Shown here: one piece after another, positions 1 to 15,500 of the stretch
Numbering within the stretch: the first letter of the stretch is position 1
Layout: each line of letters begins with the position of its first letter
DNA from: Pleurotus djamor
Taxonomy: Eukaryota > Basidiomycota > Agaricomycetes > Agaricales > Pleurotaceae
Direction: 5' to 3'
Assembly: GCA_029747585.1 (NCBI GenBank)
Contig: JAPEVF010000044.1
Location: 62,001 to 126,000 of the forward strand
Length of the DNA stretch: 64,000 bases
The notes under the pieces: generated by a model
The model's input: the letters and a program-made list of their open reading frames with translations, nothing else
Told to the model about the DNA's origin: nothing
The model's database searches: none
Position numbers and translations under genes: made by a program

Positions 1-1112
1 TTGACCATCCCTCGTTCGTAGGATTGAACGTACACGCAGTGAACTTATGTTTGTCTGCATGATGTTGTCATGAACACTCTCCATCGATTCGCTCTTTACT
101 TTCGCTTTTGCTCCCCTTACATTATTAGTAGCTTCTCTCCTCCGGAATCCCCTCGTAGTATACACCCTCCGGTCTCCTCCCCAGACTTACACGTACCATA
201 ATCAAGTCTTCGTTGCATCGCATCACTCCACTCCCTTTGCGTACACCCCCTCTGCTTGTTTGTGATACCGTATAGCCCTGGAAATTTCATCAGACGCTTT
301 TAGAAATGGATGTTCGTAGCCGATGGCATACAGCACACCGTGCCAGGTTTTCCTAACGCCGTGGGTTGTTGTATGACATGGATGCGCTTCGACGTGGGAC
401 TGCGTTAGAGCCCTCTTCCACTTGCACCCCCACCACCCTCGTACCCTGCACGAGCCTGCACGGTCCTCCGTCGACATTCCTTCGAGAGCATATGCTCATC
501 TCGAGTGAAATGAAATCTACTCTGTTCGGTGACAGTAACAGGTTAGAGTCAAACGCATCCCTGAGGCTTGATGCCATTTTACATAGCGCTTAGTGTCCTT
601 GAGGCATAGTTACTGGCACCGACGCTCAACCAACCACGGGATCGGCCGTTCGACCAGGATGGGCTCCTCGAGACTTCACCGATGTCGCATGGTAGCATTC
701 CAAACATGAAAGACAAGGAGGAGGACGAAAAAGTCTGGTGAGTTATACATATATACTACAATATATCACTTATGAATACAAGGTCATGTTCAAGTTACAA
801 CCATGAGTCTACTCGGTATAGTGGTACAGGTACGTACAGGCGACGCGGATATCTAAGAATGGTAAAGCAACGAACACATAGGTGGAGACGCAGCGAAGGC
901 CTCCCTTTCGTCCTCAGCGACAAGCGAAGTCTCCAAAAAAACCAAGATACAAACCAAGAAACACAACCTCGCCACATCCGTCATCGGCCAAACTACAAAC
1001 CCACACCCATGCAAACCCTCATTTCCCCACATGCACCCCGAATCCGATCCCCGAGGTCCTATGGTTTGCATTCCTTGTCGCCTTTGATTTTCAAATCGTC
1101 GAAGGCAGCTGA
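1..1112. other. No recognised gene at left edge
   Basis: Only short overlapping open frames on both strands are present. None shows a recognisable domain, signal peptide or spliceable continuation. The stretch from about 880 to 1110 lies just downstream of the BTB gene's stop and probably holds its 3' untranslated region. Confidence 0.4.
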
Positions 1113-2045
1113 TCAAGGCAGTTTTTNAATTTGCCTGAGAGTGGCTGCCTTATCATAGTTCAATCCCCCACACCCTTCCTTCTGGCATCTCGCCAACCAA
1201 CACGCTTGAGCCTCCGGCCACGAAGCGAGATCCAAGCTGGCAATCCTATCTCCGAGGGGGCGTCTATCAATCTCGACAAACATGGCTGCTTTCAGCTCAC
1301 GCCATGAGTGGTTCTCCAGTTGCGTTACCCCGCAGCGGGAACAGTGGTATGGGTTGCTGTTTCCTGCTGTGAACCGTTCGGGGCTGTCGAGGAGTTCTTT
1401 GAAGAGATCTCGGCGGCGTCGGTGGAGATTGAGAAGGGGGACGAGGTGTCTTGATGAGAGGCGGGAAAGAAGGGGTTGATGCATGTCATCATGGAGGGAA
1501 AGGGTGAGGGTGTACTGGGAAGCTAGCTTGGCTTCGTCTTCCCAGTCGAAATGGGTGGCAATGAGGTATACGCGGAGTGATTCAGTGAGGAATTGGGGGG
1601 AGGTGATGGAAGTGCGTATGATGTCTTGAGGCCCCTGAGCATCCCACTTCTCTGCGAGAGTGAGGACGTCTTCAAGGTCTTCAAGGCAGCTCCACTTGGG
1701 TATGGCCAGCCCATGGATCATGCAGAGAAGCTTTTCCAGAACCTTGTCGTGTTCGTATATCGGCAAAGGGTCCGTAGGCCTCGTTTCACTTTCTGAACAA
1801 AGTTTCTGAGGCAAACTAAACATGGTGCGGAAGAGACCGCAAGTCGTCCTGAGGGTGTATGAATAGACGCGATATAAGGTTCCCTCGATTGAACGCAGGA
1901 CGACATCAGCGTCAGGGAAAGCGAATTGGGGGTGATATCCACGATCCATTTGTTGGGATGAAGCTGAAGAGGGACAAGTTGATATTGATGACGAGGAGGG
2001 TCCTCCTTCGAGTTTATTGGCGGAAATATGGATGGGGGCGGCCAT
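1113..2045 (-). CDS. BTB/POZ domain protein
   Basis: Single open frame of about 310 residues starting at the ATG at 2045. After a Ser-rich leader of about 35 residues comes a BTB/POZ fold: the FAFPDADVVLRSIEGTLYRVYSY segment is typical of the first strands, followed by LRTTCGLFRTMF and a helical part ending near residue 150. A C-terminal part holds a CxxC pair (HCSRC) and a second Cys pair (CQKEGC), suggesting a small metal-binding module. BTB proteins of this architecture are strongly expanded in Agaricomycetes; the BTB fold mediates dimerisation and often cullin-3 binding, but the role of this subfamily is unknown. One N lies four codons before the stop, so the true C-terminus could differ or continue through an intron. 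The family call is firm; the function is not. Confidence 0.8.
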   Translation of the reverse strand: MAAPIHISANKLEGGPSSSSISTCPSSASSQQMDRGYHPQFAFPDADVVLRSIEGTLYRVYSYTLRTTCGLFRTMFSLPQKLCSESETRPTDPLPIYEHDKVLEKLLCMIHGLAIPKWSCLEDLEDVLTLAEKWDAQGPQDIIRTSITSPQFLTESLRVYLIATHFDWEDEAKLASQYTLTLSLHDDMHQPLLSRLSSRHLVPLLNLHRRRRDLFKELLDSPERFTAGNSNPYHCSRCGVTQLENHSWRELKAAMFVEIDRRPLGDRIASLDLASWPEAQACWLARCQKEGCGGLNYDKAATLRQIXKLP

Positions 2046-4440
2046 GGTGAGTGTGCTTGTGTTTTCGCGGTTTTAGTGGTAGGAGGGTTGTGGATGCTGA
2101 TCAAGGAGGGGCCGTACTTATCTGCATCGTGCTGGACTATACATATTACAACGTTTATGGGGACATGCGAAGAACTTGAGGCCTCCGGTGTCAGGTCTGG
2201 TCCAGTTTGGGAAACAACGTGTTACGTATATACGTTCTCGTCCCCCCTGGGGTGGGTTCGCGGAAGTTGGAGGAATGTTTAGGATGCACGGAGATTCTGG
2301 TACGCTGATGGATGCGTGTCATACCAAACGTGCTAAATCTTGATGCCGTCCATTCAGCACATCGAGCAAACAATGAAGTTTCGTGGTCCCGAATCACGAG
2401 TAGGATGTGCTGGAGGACTCGGAGGTTCGTTTGAAATGCGAAAAATGCTTGGCAATTGGGAATGATAACCCCTTTTTCAGTCAAAGAACCCCTAACGACC
2501 CTGAACAGAAGCGTCAGTCGGGTTCTGGGGTAAATAAAGCGGCTTCTCACTCACCTTCGAACCTCGGACGACCTATTTTCTACCTACAGAAGGAAGCGAC
2601 GGTACTCAAAAAGCCGGAATGTCTTTCAGCAAAAGGTTTCGTCCCTGACGCACAGTGTAAATCGACCAACTTTTCTGCGTTCCGGTACTTACTCTAAGTC
2701 TCTAGGCATGCTGGTCAATGACAATGCCAAGGGCGCGCATGTTATCACCGCAGATTTGCCTATCATGGTTCAGCCGCAAGCTGTCAGCCCTCACGACGTA
2801 CCTTGGATCAACGGGAATCGTGACATACTGTCAAATGAGCCTGGAGGATTTCATCGTNGAACGGATAGTGTTCCGAGTATCCACTCTGGTGCGGCCATAG
2901 CGGGGAGCAAGCTGTCCGATAGTGAGTGCAAAGCATAACTTTATAGTTAAAACACTCCCTTGTTGACACGATCATCAAAGGCAAGACCATATCGCGCGCT
3001 AGGCATGCCACCAAATTTCGGAGCATCTGTCTGCTTCCACCCTGGATTGATCTACCTTCANCGTTGCACTCGCTCAGAAGTCGGACCGATGCTGATTTGC
3101 NAGCGTCTGACGCAGTGGACACGAGCATTGGTTGAAACAAAGGAAGAGAGATTAGAGGTGCAACTCTGATCGCAGTCTATTGGGTGCTGTCCTTCATATG
3201 TACGCTCCAGAGAATTAATGAAATCGGATAGAAGTGCCTGAAACGCACTCGGTGGCCTATACGTCGTCCGAATATAGACCGNGCAGCGTATCGTTGTGTC
3301 TCCAAGTCTCTGGACACTGGGGAAGCTGGGGATGTTTGGNAAGGGGAACTGTGCCGTGGAACAGGCTTGGTCNCTGTTTCCCCCGCCTGAACCTAATGTA
3401 TTAACAGCATAGGCACCCAGAAGATCGTGAAACAGCTTGGGCGGCCACTGGTAGCCNTGTTGGAGACATATATGGGCGAAACAACCTGTATCAGAATGCG
3501 GAAACATGGTATGGGGAAGGCATTGTACGTACTCACCNTTTCTAAAGATACATTTGTCCCACTCACCGCCAGATCTGATGAAACAGCAATTTAGAGACTG
3601 CGTCTGTTTTCGCGCAAGGCCTTCGGTGCGAATCCCTTGAAGGNNNTGGCCAGTGTCGATAGGTATTGGNCGTGTTNCAGCGCGANGNCAGGAAGTTGGA
3701 AGATGGACTGTNACTTNCCTTGTCTTGAACCATTCGACGGTGACTCTCGGTACTATTNCNTCCAGTATCTCTTCAGGTCAANACCGGCTTACTCATATCA
3801 TCATCTTTTTCTTTGCAAGCCGANCGCCTGGGAGTCTGCAGCNAGTATTTATAACCCAGTCTCCNTTGCTTTCCCATCGACAANAGCGAGNATCGGCCGC
3901 GGTCTCTATCCCCTCTTTCGGTNCTGAAAACTGCTGAGGTCCTNGACTCCCTGNATCGCACTCTCTGCTCAGCTTTTCTCATGGATACCCGCTGCCNTTA
4001 NTCTCGCTTGAATCACAATTTCGTTCGCGATGGCCACTCTCATCCGCCTCATTCAATAANCAGCTCTCTTCACGTGGAACTTCGCTCAACAAAGCCCTCC
4101 CTGTGTGTGGTTGCTATGATTGATCGCCTNACTTTTGGTACATCACGAGCGCTCCGATGGACATGCATCAGGCAAAATAAGCANGGCACGGTAGCGAAAG
4201 ATCAATCCCCGGCGAGCNACGGGCCAATNAGAACCACTCTTTTTGTAAGCNGCGTCTNNNGNCAACAANACTNNACTCTTGAGCTGACTGAACNTTCNCA
4301 ATNNCAGCTTGTAAGCTTGNNCTAGGCATAGCNAGAGAGNGCGNAAATTGNACTGCCGTATGGTTACNNTCNAGTCNATTCTCANGCACTTCGCCGTTAT
4401 CCTTCAATCATNTTCTTGCCAGAGCTCGGCCTGAAANTTT
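2046..4440. other. Low-quality stretch without a convincing gene
   Basis: No gene is recognised. The minus strand has one open frame of about 150 codons (3058-3507) with no stop but four Ns, and shorter frames near 2808-3140; neither matches a family I know. From about 3640 to 4440 N bases are very frequent, so any gene there would be unreadable. Confidence 0.4.
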
Positions 4441-4798
4441 TGAAGACCCGGAGGGGAAGATAACCGCTCTATCGCAATTGATTAGCTGTCGGGATCTATC
4501 AGTTGTTGTGTTCTCAACCCGCAACGCTGGGCCCCGCAAAGTCGGGATAGCGCAGTCACTTTACGAATATGGACATCAGCAAGCCTACCGCTCAAACTGA
4601 TGCCCTAAATCCCAATGCTTCTTTTCTCACTGATTCTTGACATGAGAATCTACCTCCTTTATATGCGTTTACGGAGCCTACGCCGCCTCTTTCGTTTGTT
4701 GTACTATGCAAAAACGCGTCCACACACCGAATCATTGGGCTGATATTGGCCAACATTCTCGTAATGGGATCCAGCCTTTGTATCGAGTCAGTTTGCCG

Positions 4799-4805
4799 TA
4801 TAAAA
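4799..4805 (+). promoter_or_regulatory. TATA box of first peroxidase
   Basis: TATAAAA lies 58 bases before the peroxidase ATG. The sequence and spacing match the other two peroxidase genes of the window. Confidence 0.75.
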
Positions 4806-4862
4806 GGGCGAGCGCGACGTGTTTTGTTGAACAAGCTTTCCAGCTTTATATCCTGCTCTACA

Positions 4863-6846
<1,984 letters not shown>

Positions 6847-8732
6847 ATATAATAGTACTTGAGTCTTTTAGGGGAGGGGTTTGCTAGCACTGAATACCAA
6901 TTTCTGATTATATAGGCTGGGCATCTTTTTTTCATACCTGCAATGGGATTCTTCATTTGTATCGAGACCAACCTGAGTTTCGAAGCCCGCGGAACATGGG
7001 CACATCCCGCGGCTGACGTGAGTGGTGTGACGACAGTGTGACGAGAACGTATGGATGTCTCCTTCGGACAAAATAAATTTTCGCTCCGCGCGTGACGCGA
7101 CTAGGAGTTTGTGAACTGGCCACTCCAACTTGGATCTGATGCATGATGTTTAGAGTATGCGTGTTCATGCGTCCGGCTTCTGGTGCTCACCACCTTGCTG
7201 GTATCATAATCTGATCTTCTGCTAACAAAGGCAACACGTTTGCTGCACGCACATCAAATGATTGCTCAAGCGCTCACCGTTTGTGCGAGAGGTCGATGAA
7301 CACCGCACTGAACAATGATGGTCGGCGTGTCCAGTTGGTTGGACGTGCATGATCCATCATGTCCATTCTGATTCTGACTCACTGCTGGCTCTGTTACCAA
7401 CAGTTAATTACAAACACCGGTCGCGTTCGGCCGTCCATCTTTTACCAGTTGGTATGTTCAAGTTTCGGCCAAGCTGGCTGCTTCTGCGTAATTTACTCTG
7501 ACTATGCCCTTTTTACAGACTGCGCTCACTCTTCATGGACGTGGGAGTCCCAGAGAAATTTTGACAAACCCTGGGAGTCGCCAGTATTTAGGCGTGGGTT
7601 ATTTATAACACATCCACTTATTTTCTAACTCAGGTCTACACCTCGACAACACGATGCACTCCCTTGGACTGGCGCATGGGATAACATACGCCTCTTTCTT
7701 TGGGTCGAGGAAAAGCATCTATGAAAGTGCACCGCTCTCAGCTGTTTTTACCAACACTCTGACCTCACGACGCCATGGCGTAAGAGGACGAGTGCTTCAC
7801 CCTTTGACCCAGAATCGCAGCGTCGGCCACATTCCATCTTATCCCCGCAGACTCTCAGGTCGCCAATTTGAAGCGGTCCGTTCGTCGCCGCTTCGTGTAC
7901 TCAGATTGCTCCGTCGTGGGACTCTTACCAGCCAATGAATCACCTTCCATTACCCACCGACCTTTCTTGTTTTTGTCCCCTTCGGTCGATTCGACGTGCC
8001 GGCCGATCTCATTGATCAAGGACTTTCCCAGAAACATCTCTTATTCCTTGTACCATGTTCATTCTCCTTTCGAAGGACGTCCCGGACGAATGGATCCATT
8101 ATTCATCCCTCATCCATCCTTTGATACCGCAGTGTTTCTGTGTACTTGGATAACCAAGATTCTGGAATTGCTTCTTATCTGTCCCATCTTTATCGGCTGC
8201 AAGAGATTCAATGCTATTCGGGGTGCTCTCGCTCTCTTGCTTCAGCAGCGACTAGCTCCCCTTCGCAGACAACCAATTTGTCGAATCCACCCGTCAGACG
8301 GATAAACTGTATCTTTGGTCTGCCTCTCACCGTTATGTGCACGTCTTCTGTCCCTTCCGCGCCAAGGAAATAAGCATCTTGCTCACGGGAAGAAACAGAG
8401 ATCACACCCACCACATCGCTTGATGGTCTGTTGCCATGCGTTGTTCTCTTCCGCATATCCCGCACCAGTGGGACCCATCGCCTCGGCATGGAAAATGTGG
8501 TCCTTACCAGTCACTCTACCTTGCGAGTCTGCCCACCGGATAGACCTCACTCCGTCTCGTCATGAGAAACCACCGAGCCGCCTATCCCTTTGCCACATCC
8601 TCCTGCACAATTTCAACGACACACACCAAAGTAACGGTTTGTTCGATGAAGACGTCCTTGAGAAAAACTTCAGAATAGTTGATGATTGGTCAATGGTCGA
8701 TGATGCATCTTTCATCATACCAGATCTCTGCG
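6847..8732. other. Intergenic region between tandem peroxidases
   Basis: About 1.9 kb separates the two peroxidases. Several open frames of 60-145 codons occur on both strands, but none has a recognisable domain, and no peroxidase motif (FHD, SHS or the ACEWQ segment) was seen, so there is no visible relic of a further copy. The last few hundred bases serve as promoter of the second gene. Confidence 0.4.
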
Positions 8733-8740
8733 TATAAAAA
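8733..8740 (+). promoter_or_regulatory. TATA box of second peroxidase
   Basis: TATAAAAA lies 66 bases before the ATG at 8799. Confidence 0.75.
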
Positions 8741-8798
8741 GGCCAATATACTGTCTCAACTTCTCCAAGATACCAACCACTCTTGGTCTTACCTTCCA

Positions 8799-10745
<1,947 letters not shown>

Positions 10746-11308
10746 ACTCGCCGTGTCCTCTCAGATTTATTCCTTCGCTTTTGTCGACCCTACCTATGAC
10801 CCACTGTTTTTCGCCAATACCATTGTTTACTATCATTGCCTCACTTGGTGAAGTACTTACCCGTGCCAGCACCGAAAACGCAGTGACTTTGCGTGGCCAT
10901 TTGGTCTATGAATTGTGAGATGATCACGAGGAATATTCCAGTCAGTGCTAACATTCCGCACGAGCTAAACCATTCGTGCTGCGTTGATTCCCAACCTACA
11001 GTTTGGACTCGGTGTGCGATGCTGTATCTCTACAGTGCTAGAGGATACATTGAATTGAATTGAGTGTTTTCCTTCTTCTTTCGCGACAGCTTTGACATCG
11101 GTATGCGGAAGAACTGTCAAACATCGGACAAATGACGAAGTCATCGACGATGTCATACCCCCTTTCCTCAATCTCCTATCACGCGTTACACTTCGTCGCG
11201 GTCAGCCTCTCCCTCCGCCGAGACCTATATAGTTCTCGAGACAGCGTAGATTGATTCTCATCCTCTTGTACCCATACTACCATCACACCTACCAGCACAT
11301 TGACTATC
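10746..11308. other. Intergenic, promoter of membrane protein gene
   Basis: No gene is seen. The segment holds the 3' flank of the peroxidase and the upstream region of the next gene, with CT-rich sequence just before the ATG at 11309. Confidence 0.4.
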
Positions 11309-12534
11309 ATGCCTGCCCTCGCACTTCCTTCTAGCAACGACGCTGCCTACCTCCACAGTGGCCCCGATATGAAGATTCCTCTCATCGTGGGCATTGCTGT
11401 GCTCGCTTCAAGCGTCGCTATCGGTGCCCTTTACCTTCTGGTAAAGGTCATCCTCCGTGTTCATCACGGTCGTATAACCCCTGTTCAAGAAGGGGTTGCT
11501 CAGGACGAGAAAGCCAACGTTGATGTTGATCTCGAGGTTCGTACTAATCTTGCATCATCTCTCTTTCATCGAGCTCACCCATCGTCTCACTACAGTCTCA
11601 GTCGTCTTCCAAAGTCTTCGAAGACGAAGAGGAAGCGGATATAACAACGACGCTGAACGCGGTTGTTATTCCCTCAACGAAGCCGATGCCTGACTTGGCG
11701 TGTCAGCCACTGCACTATGTCGCCCTCATCGAAGTGCTGGAGGCGATCGAAATGCACCACGAGATACTCTCAGAATATGGAGGCGACAAACCTCAATGCG
11801 ACGAAAACGAAATGGATGTCGCTGACGTCGAGATCGCCCCTGAAGAACCCTTTCCCCTTCCCTTCGCCATTCCTGCCCCTGCTTCCTCCCCTACCTCTGA
11901 AAGCCTTATCTCAGCCTTCAAGTCAGATGTCTTCGATGATGACGAACCCGGTGTTAATGATACTGAAGAAGACCGCGTGCTGGCTGCCTTCGATCTCGAC
12001 ACTGAGGTCCGTTGCCTGAACGTCCAGCACACCCCGGTCATCAAAAATAACGAACTCCTTCCCGAGCCTCTCCACGCTCAGGTTGAGTTTCACGACACTC
12101 ATCTTACACCTATCACTTCTAATGATGATTGCGAATCCTCGCCTTTGCCTGCCAAAGTATCACCACCTATTCGACCTCCTCTCGTCCCGCATCAGCCTCG
12201 GCCCACGACGATGGCTGCTCCGGTGACTACACCTATCCGCCCTTCATCAAAGGTTTCCTCGGCTACGCCCTCCTCATCTCTGCGCAGGATTCCTGCTATT
12301 AAAGGACGCCCTCGTCCTACACCTCCACCGCCAAAGCATCCTACCCCTCGGCAGCGGCGGGATGAAAACATCTCAACGCCCAACCGCCCTCGCCTGCCTT
12401 CATCAATGTATACCCCCATACGTCCTCCTTCCTCTACTACCACTTCCCTCACAAAAACTCCAATGCGGTCGTCGAAGCACTCGAGCACTATACCCCCCAC
12501 CAGCGCTCCCCGCTTCGGCCCTGCATGGAGATGA
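11309..12534 (+). CDS. Single-pass membrane protein, disordered tail
   Basis: Unrecognised protein of about 380 residues in two exons. The first exon starts at the ATG at 11309 (MPALALPSS), has a short polar N-terminus and one clear membrane span (IPLIVGIAVLASSVAIGALY) followed by basic HHGR. An intron from about 11537 to 11596 joins it to the second exon (SQSSSKVFEDEEEAD). The long remainder is acidic, then rich in Pro, Ser and Thr. Near the C-terminus a motif built on TPIRPSS or TPIRPPS recurs about three times (near 12229, 12413 and 12460 in variant form), which looks like a short linear motif. The topology suggests a bitopic protein with a large disordered cytoplasmic tail. No enzyme domain is seen and no function is assigned. 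Confidence 0.65.
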
Positions 12535-15500
12535 GGGAAATAATGACGATGAAGAAAGTTCTTCACCCCTCCGGCATACTCGCCAACACTTCCCTTGGTT
12601 CCGGGCTCTCTGTATCTGTGTTCCTTTTAATACCCTTCATCTTATGCATATCTGTCGAAATTCGTTTACGCTACTACCTATCTGCTATAATTTGCTATCC
12701 CCTCCTCTGCTTAATATTCCTACGATATGATTCTTCTGCTCCATCATTTTCTCGTGCCTCTCCTCCTCTATTTCTCCTGATACCCTTCTCTCTCATTCTG
12801 TCTCTCTTATTTTGGGTTTTATGGGCGTCGGTTTCTTTATTTAATAATATCTGTTTCAACATTACATCTTTTTCGCTATGACCCCAAGCATCGCGTGATT
12901 TCACGAACAATTTGAGCAAGTCAGGATCGCAGGGTTTCTGTGCTTCTGCGTCCACCCTTATGCTATCACACTTTTGCGTGTGTATATCTCTACTCGCCCA
13001 TAGACATGGAAGACTGAATCTTGACTATTCGCCGTCGCGGGCCCCTGGCTCCCGTGCTGTCGGTTACCCCCCCNGGCCGCCCCTTTCGTATGCTCCTGAG
13101 TCCCTGGAACCCCCTGCTAAGCGGTTCCCGTTGGCTGCTTGAATGTTGACTTACCTCCCCTCCAATCCATATACAATTCATCAAGGCTTTTACTATCGTC
13201 CATGTTGGAGAGTTCGCTTCGTCAATTGCAGTTCTACGTGCTACTCAGCCCGTAGAAGTGCCCCATGCACTCGCAATTTGAGCCCATCATATCCCGCTCC
13301 GAAGAAGGTCCTTGACCCACAATTGCCTCAAAAGATAGGTTCTAGCACTCTAACCCTTTCTCTTCTAACCTTCCATCCACCCGCTGTATATACTCATGTG
13401 ATGTCTATCTATCTGTTCATAGCGCTGAATCCGTCAAATAACGCCAAGTCTAGCGATCTGACTTCGGCCTTCGGCCACCTCACGACGAGGTGATGTCGTT
13501 AGTCGAACTGCAAACCTCAGACTTTCCTAAATCCCTCCATCCGGCACCCGCGAAGATCGCGGAGAAGGGCACCTTCACCTTAGACTTACCAAGCTATATA
13601 TAACTCGAGTGTCAAGTTGAGTTAGCAAACGGCTTGACTATCTCAATCGAGACGATACCCGAAATTCCTGGACTTGCGCTCGGTTATACTGTGAGTTTCA
13701 AAGCAAAACGACAACCTGAAGTTTTGACGGGTGACGGATTACGGTAGGTTCTATCAACTTTGACTAGAGCCTTTGGACGTGTACCTAAGTCAGGAACCTT
13801 AGTACGCTTGAGTCCTCCTCCTCATCAAATAGTTAGCCTAAGGTTTAGCTGGACATTAGCCACTTGGCTACTCCCACTCTCACTCCGCTGCTAAGTCAAT
13901 TGGACCCCCGTTTCCCTCTCTAAATCGCGGATGTTGCGACTGACAAGATGGTGGCGTTTCTTTCGTGTATGTTGGATGGAGTACCCTTATCTACATCCGC
14001 GTTCGAAATTTGGTGGCCACGCAACAGCGTATAATCACCGCAGGTTACTCGGCCTCGAGCTTGCCCCGCTAGCGTTTACTGCGTCTATACATAGACGGCC
14101 AGACGACTACGATAACCGAAGCCGGATGAGTACTAGCTCCCGATATTCTTAGTACACATCACACGCGCCACGGTTGCTGATTCGTGTAGGAAACCAGCTA
14201 GCATGTCTGTATTTCCAACTATACATCCTGAACGGTATAGATTAACCCTGTATTTGCAAAACTTTTTCGAGTTGAAAGCAAGGGGGTATTTAGGGGAGGT
14301 GCATCTGTTTGCCAACCAAGCTTCGTGCCAAACAGCACGTGAAGATGTTCTTTTCTTCACCACTAACTCAGACGCGCGCTGATGCTACCCCCAATACCAA
14401 CCGTCTTCTGAATATCCAGCGACCAGATTCCGGTAGAAAGTCTTAGCCTTAGCCTTGGCCGATACAACTAGCCGTCTGGCTGCAGCGTTTCAGATTTACG
14501 GCTTCACGAACTCCGGCGTCCTCATACTTCAGCGCTTCAGCACCCAGTGTTTCGTGTACTGGGATTCAGCAAAAAAGAGAAAAAAAAAGAAATGCATCAA
14601 TCGGATCCAGGGGCCACTTCCGCGTCTTCCTTGGAAGACTCTGTCCACATGTATCCGCGCACACCAAGACGAGGACTTATTCCGTACCTGTCGGAAGTGC
14701 CTGTCTACAGACATCTGCATCAGTCTCTGCATCAACTGCACTTTGCATCGGCCGACCTCAGCTAATCCATCGACCATGCTACACGCAAAACGCGCACGTT
14801 CCTCGCTTATATCACCTCTTGATGTCTACAACTCGTACGGACCTTTTGTCTCCTTTGTGGCATTTTTTNGATTTTGAACCCCGGAATGTGACAGATTTTG
14901 CATTGACTTTTTCCAGTGGCTACAAGGAACCGAACTGACCAGGACCTTACCAAGGAGCATAGCCATGGCCGAGTTTTTGATGTTCAATGGGGCCAGGTTA
15001 GGCCCGACCGTTCTCAAAATATCGTTGCCACCAAGTGCGCGACAGGTAGCCGGAATAATGTTCCTGGGGAACCATTCCGGTTTTCATAACTTTGCTTACT
15101 CTGCGTGGGCCCCTTCTAACGCCCGACCAACGCTTCGACACAACTTGACTGTTTCTTCGGGCCGAGCATCTCAGTCTTCGGAAATCACATCAAAGCTCAC
15201 TCAGTGTGCTTGCCTGGCAAGCACATTCGGAAGCCTGCCCGATTAGCAGGCCTTGGACCTTGGACCTTGATGGTGAGTTTTGCTATGTCTACGCTCACGG
15301 GCTACGCCTCATTGACAATATCCATCAAGGATGTATCTCTTCATTTGTCCAGGAACAGCTGAAGCCGACCTCTACCACCTTGATGCTATCAAAATCATTA
15401 AGGAAACCCATATGAACATACGGGGGACCGACCTAGCATGTGCGTCATGCATCATCGTCGGTGTTTGTGTGCGCCCATTCGGGTGGTCCTTCGCACTTTC

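Noticed and set aside
12525..12881. Hydrophobic plus-strand frame, possible membrane protein or STE3 receptor piece
   Set aside because: It follows the stop of the preceding gene, has T-rich composition that gives hydrophobic residues by chance, and lacks STE3 motifs.
13450..13500. Palindrome-like run suggestive of a transposon end
   Set aside because: No matching inverted partner or target-site duplication could be found by eye.
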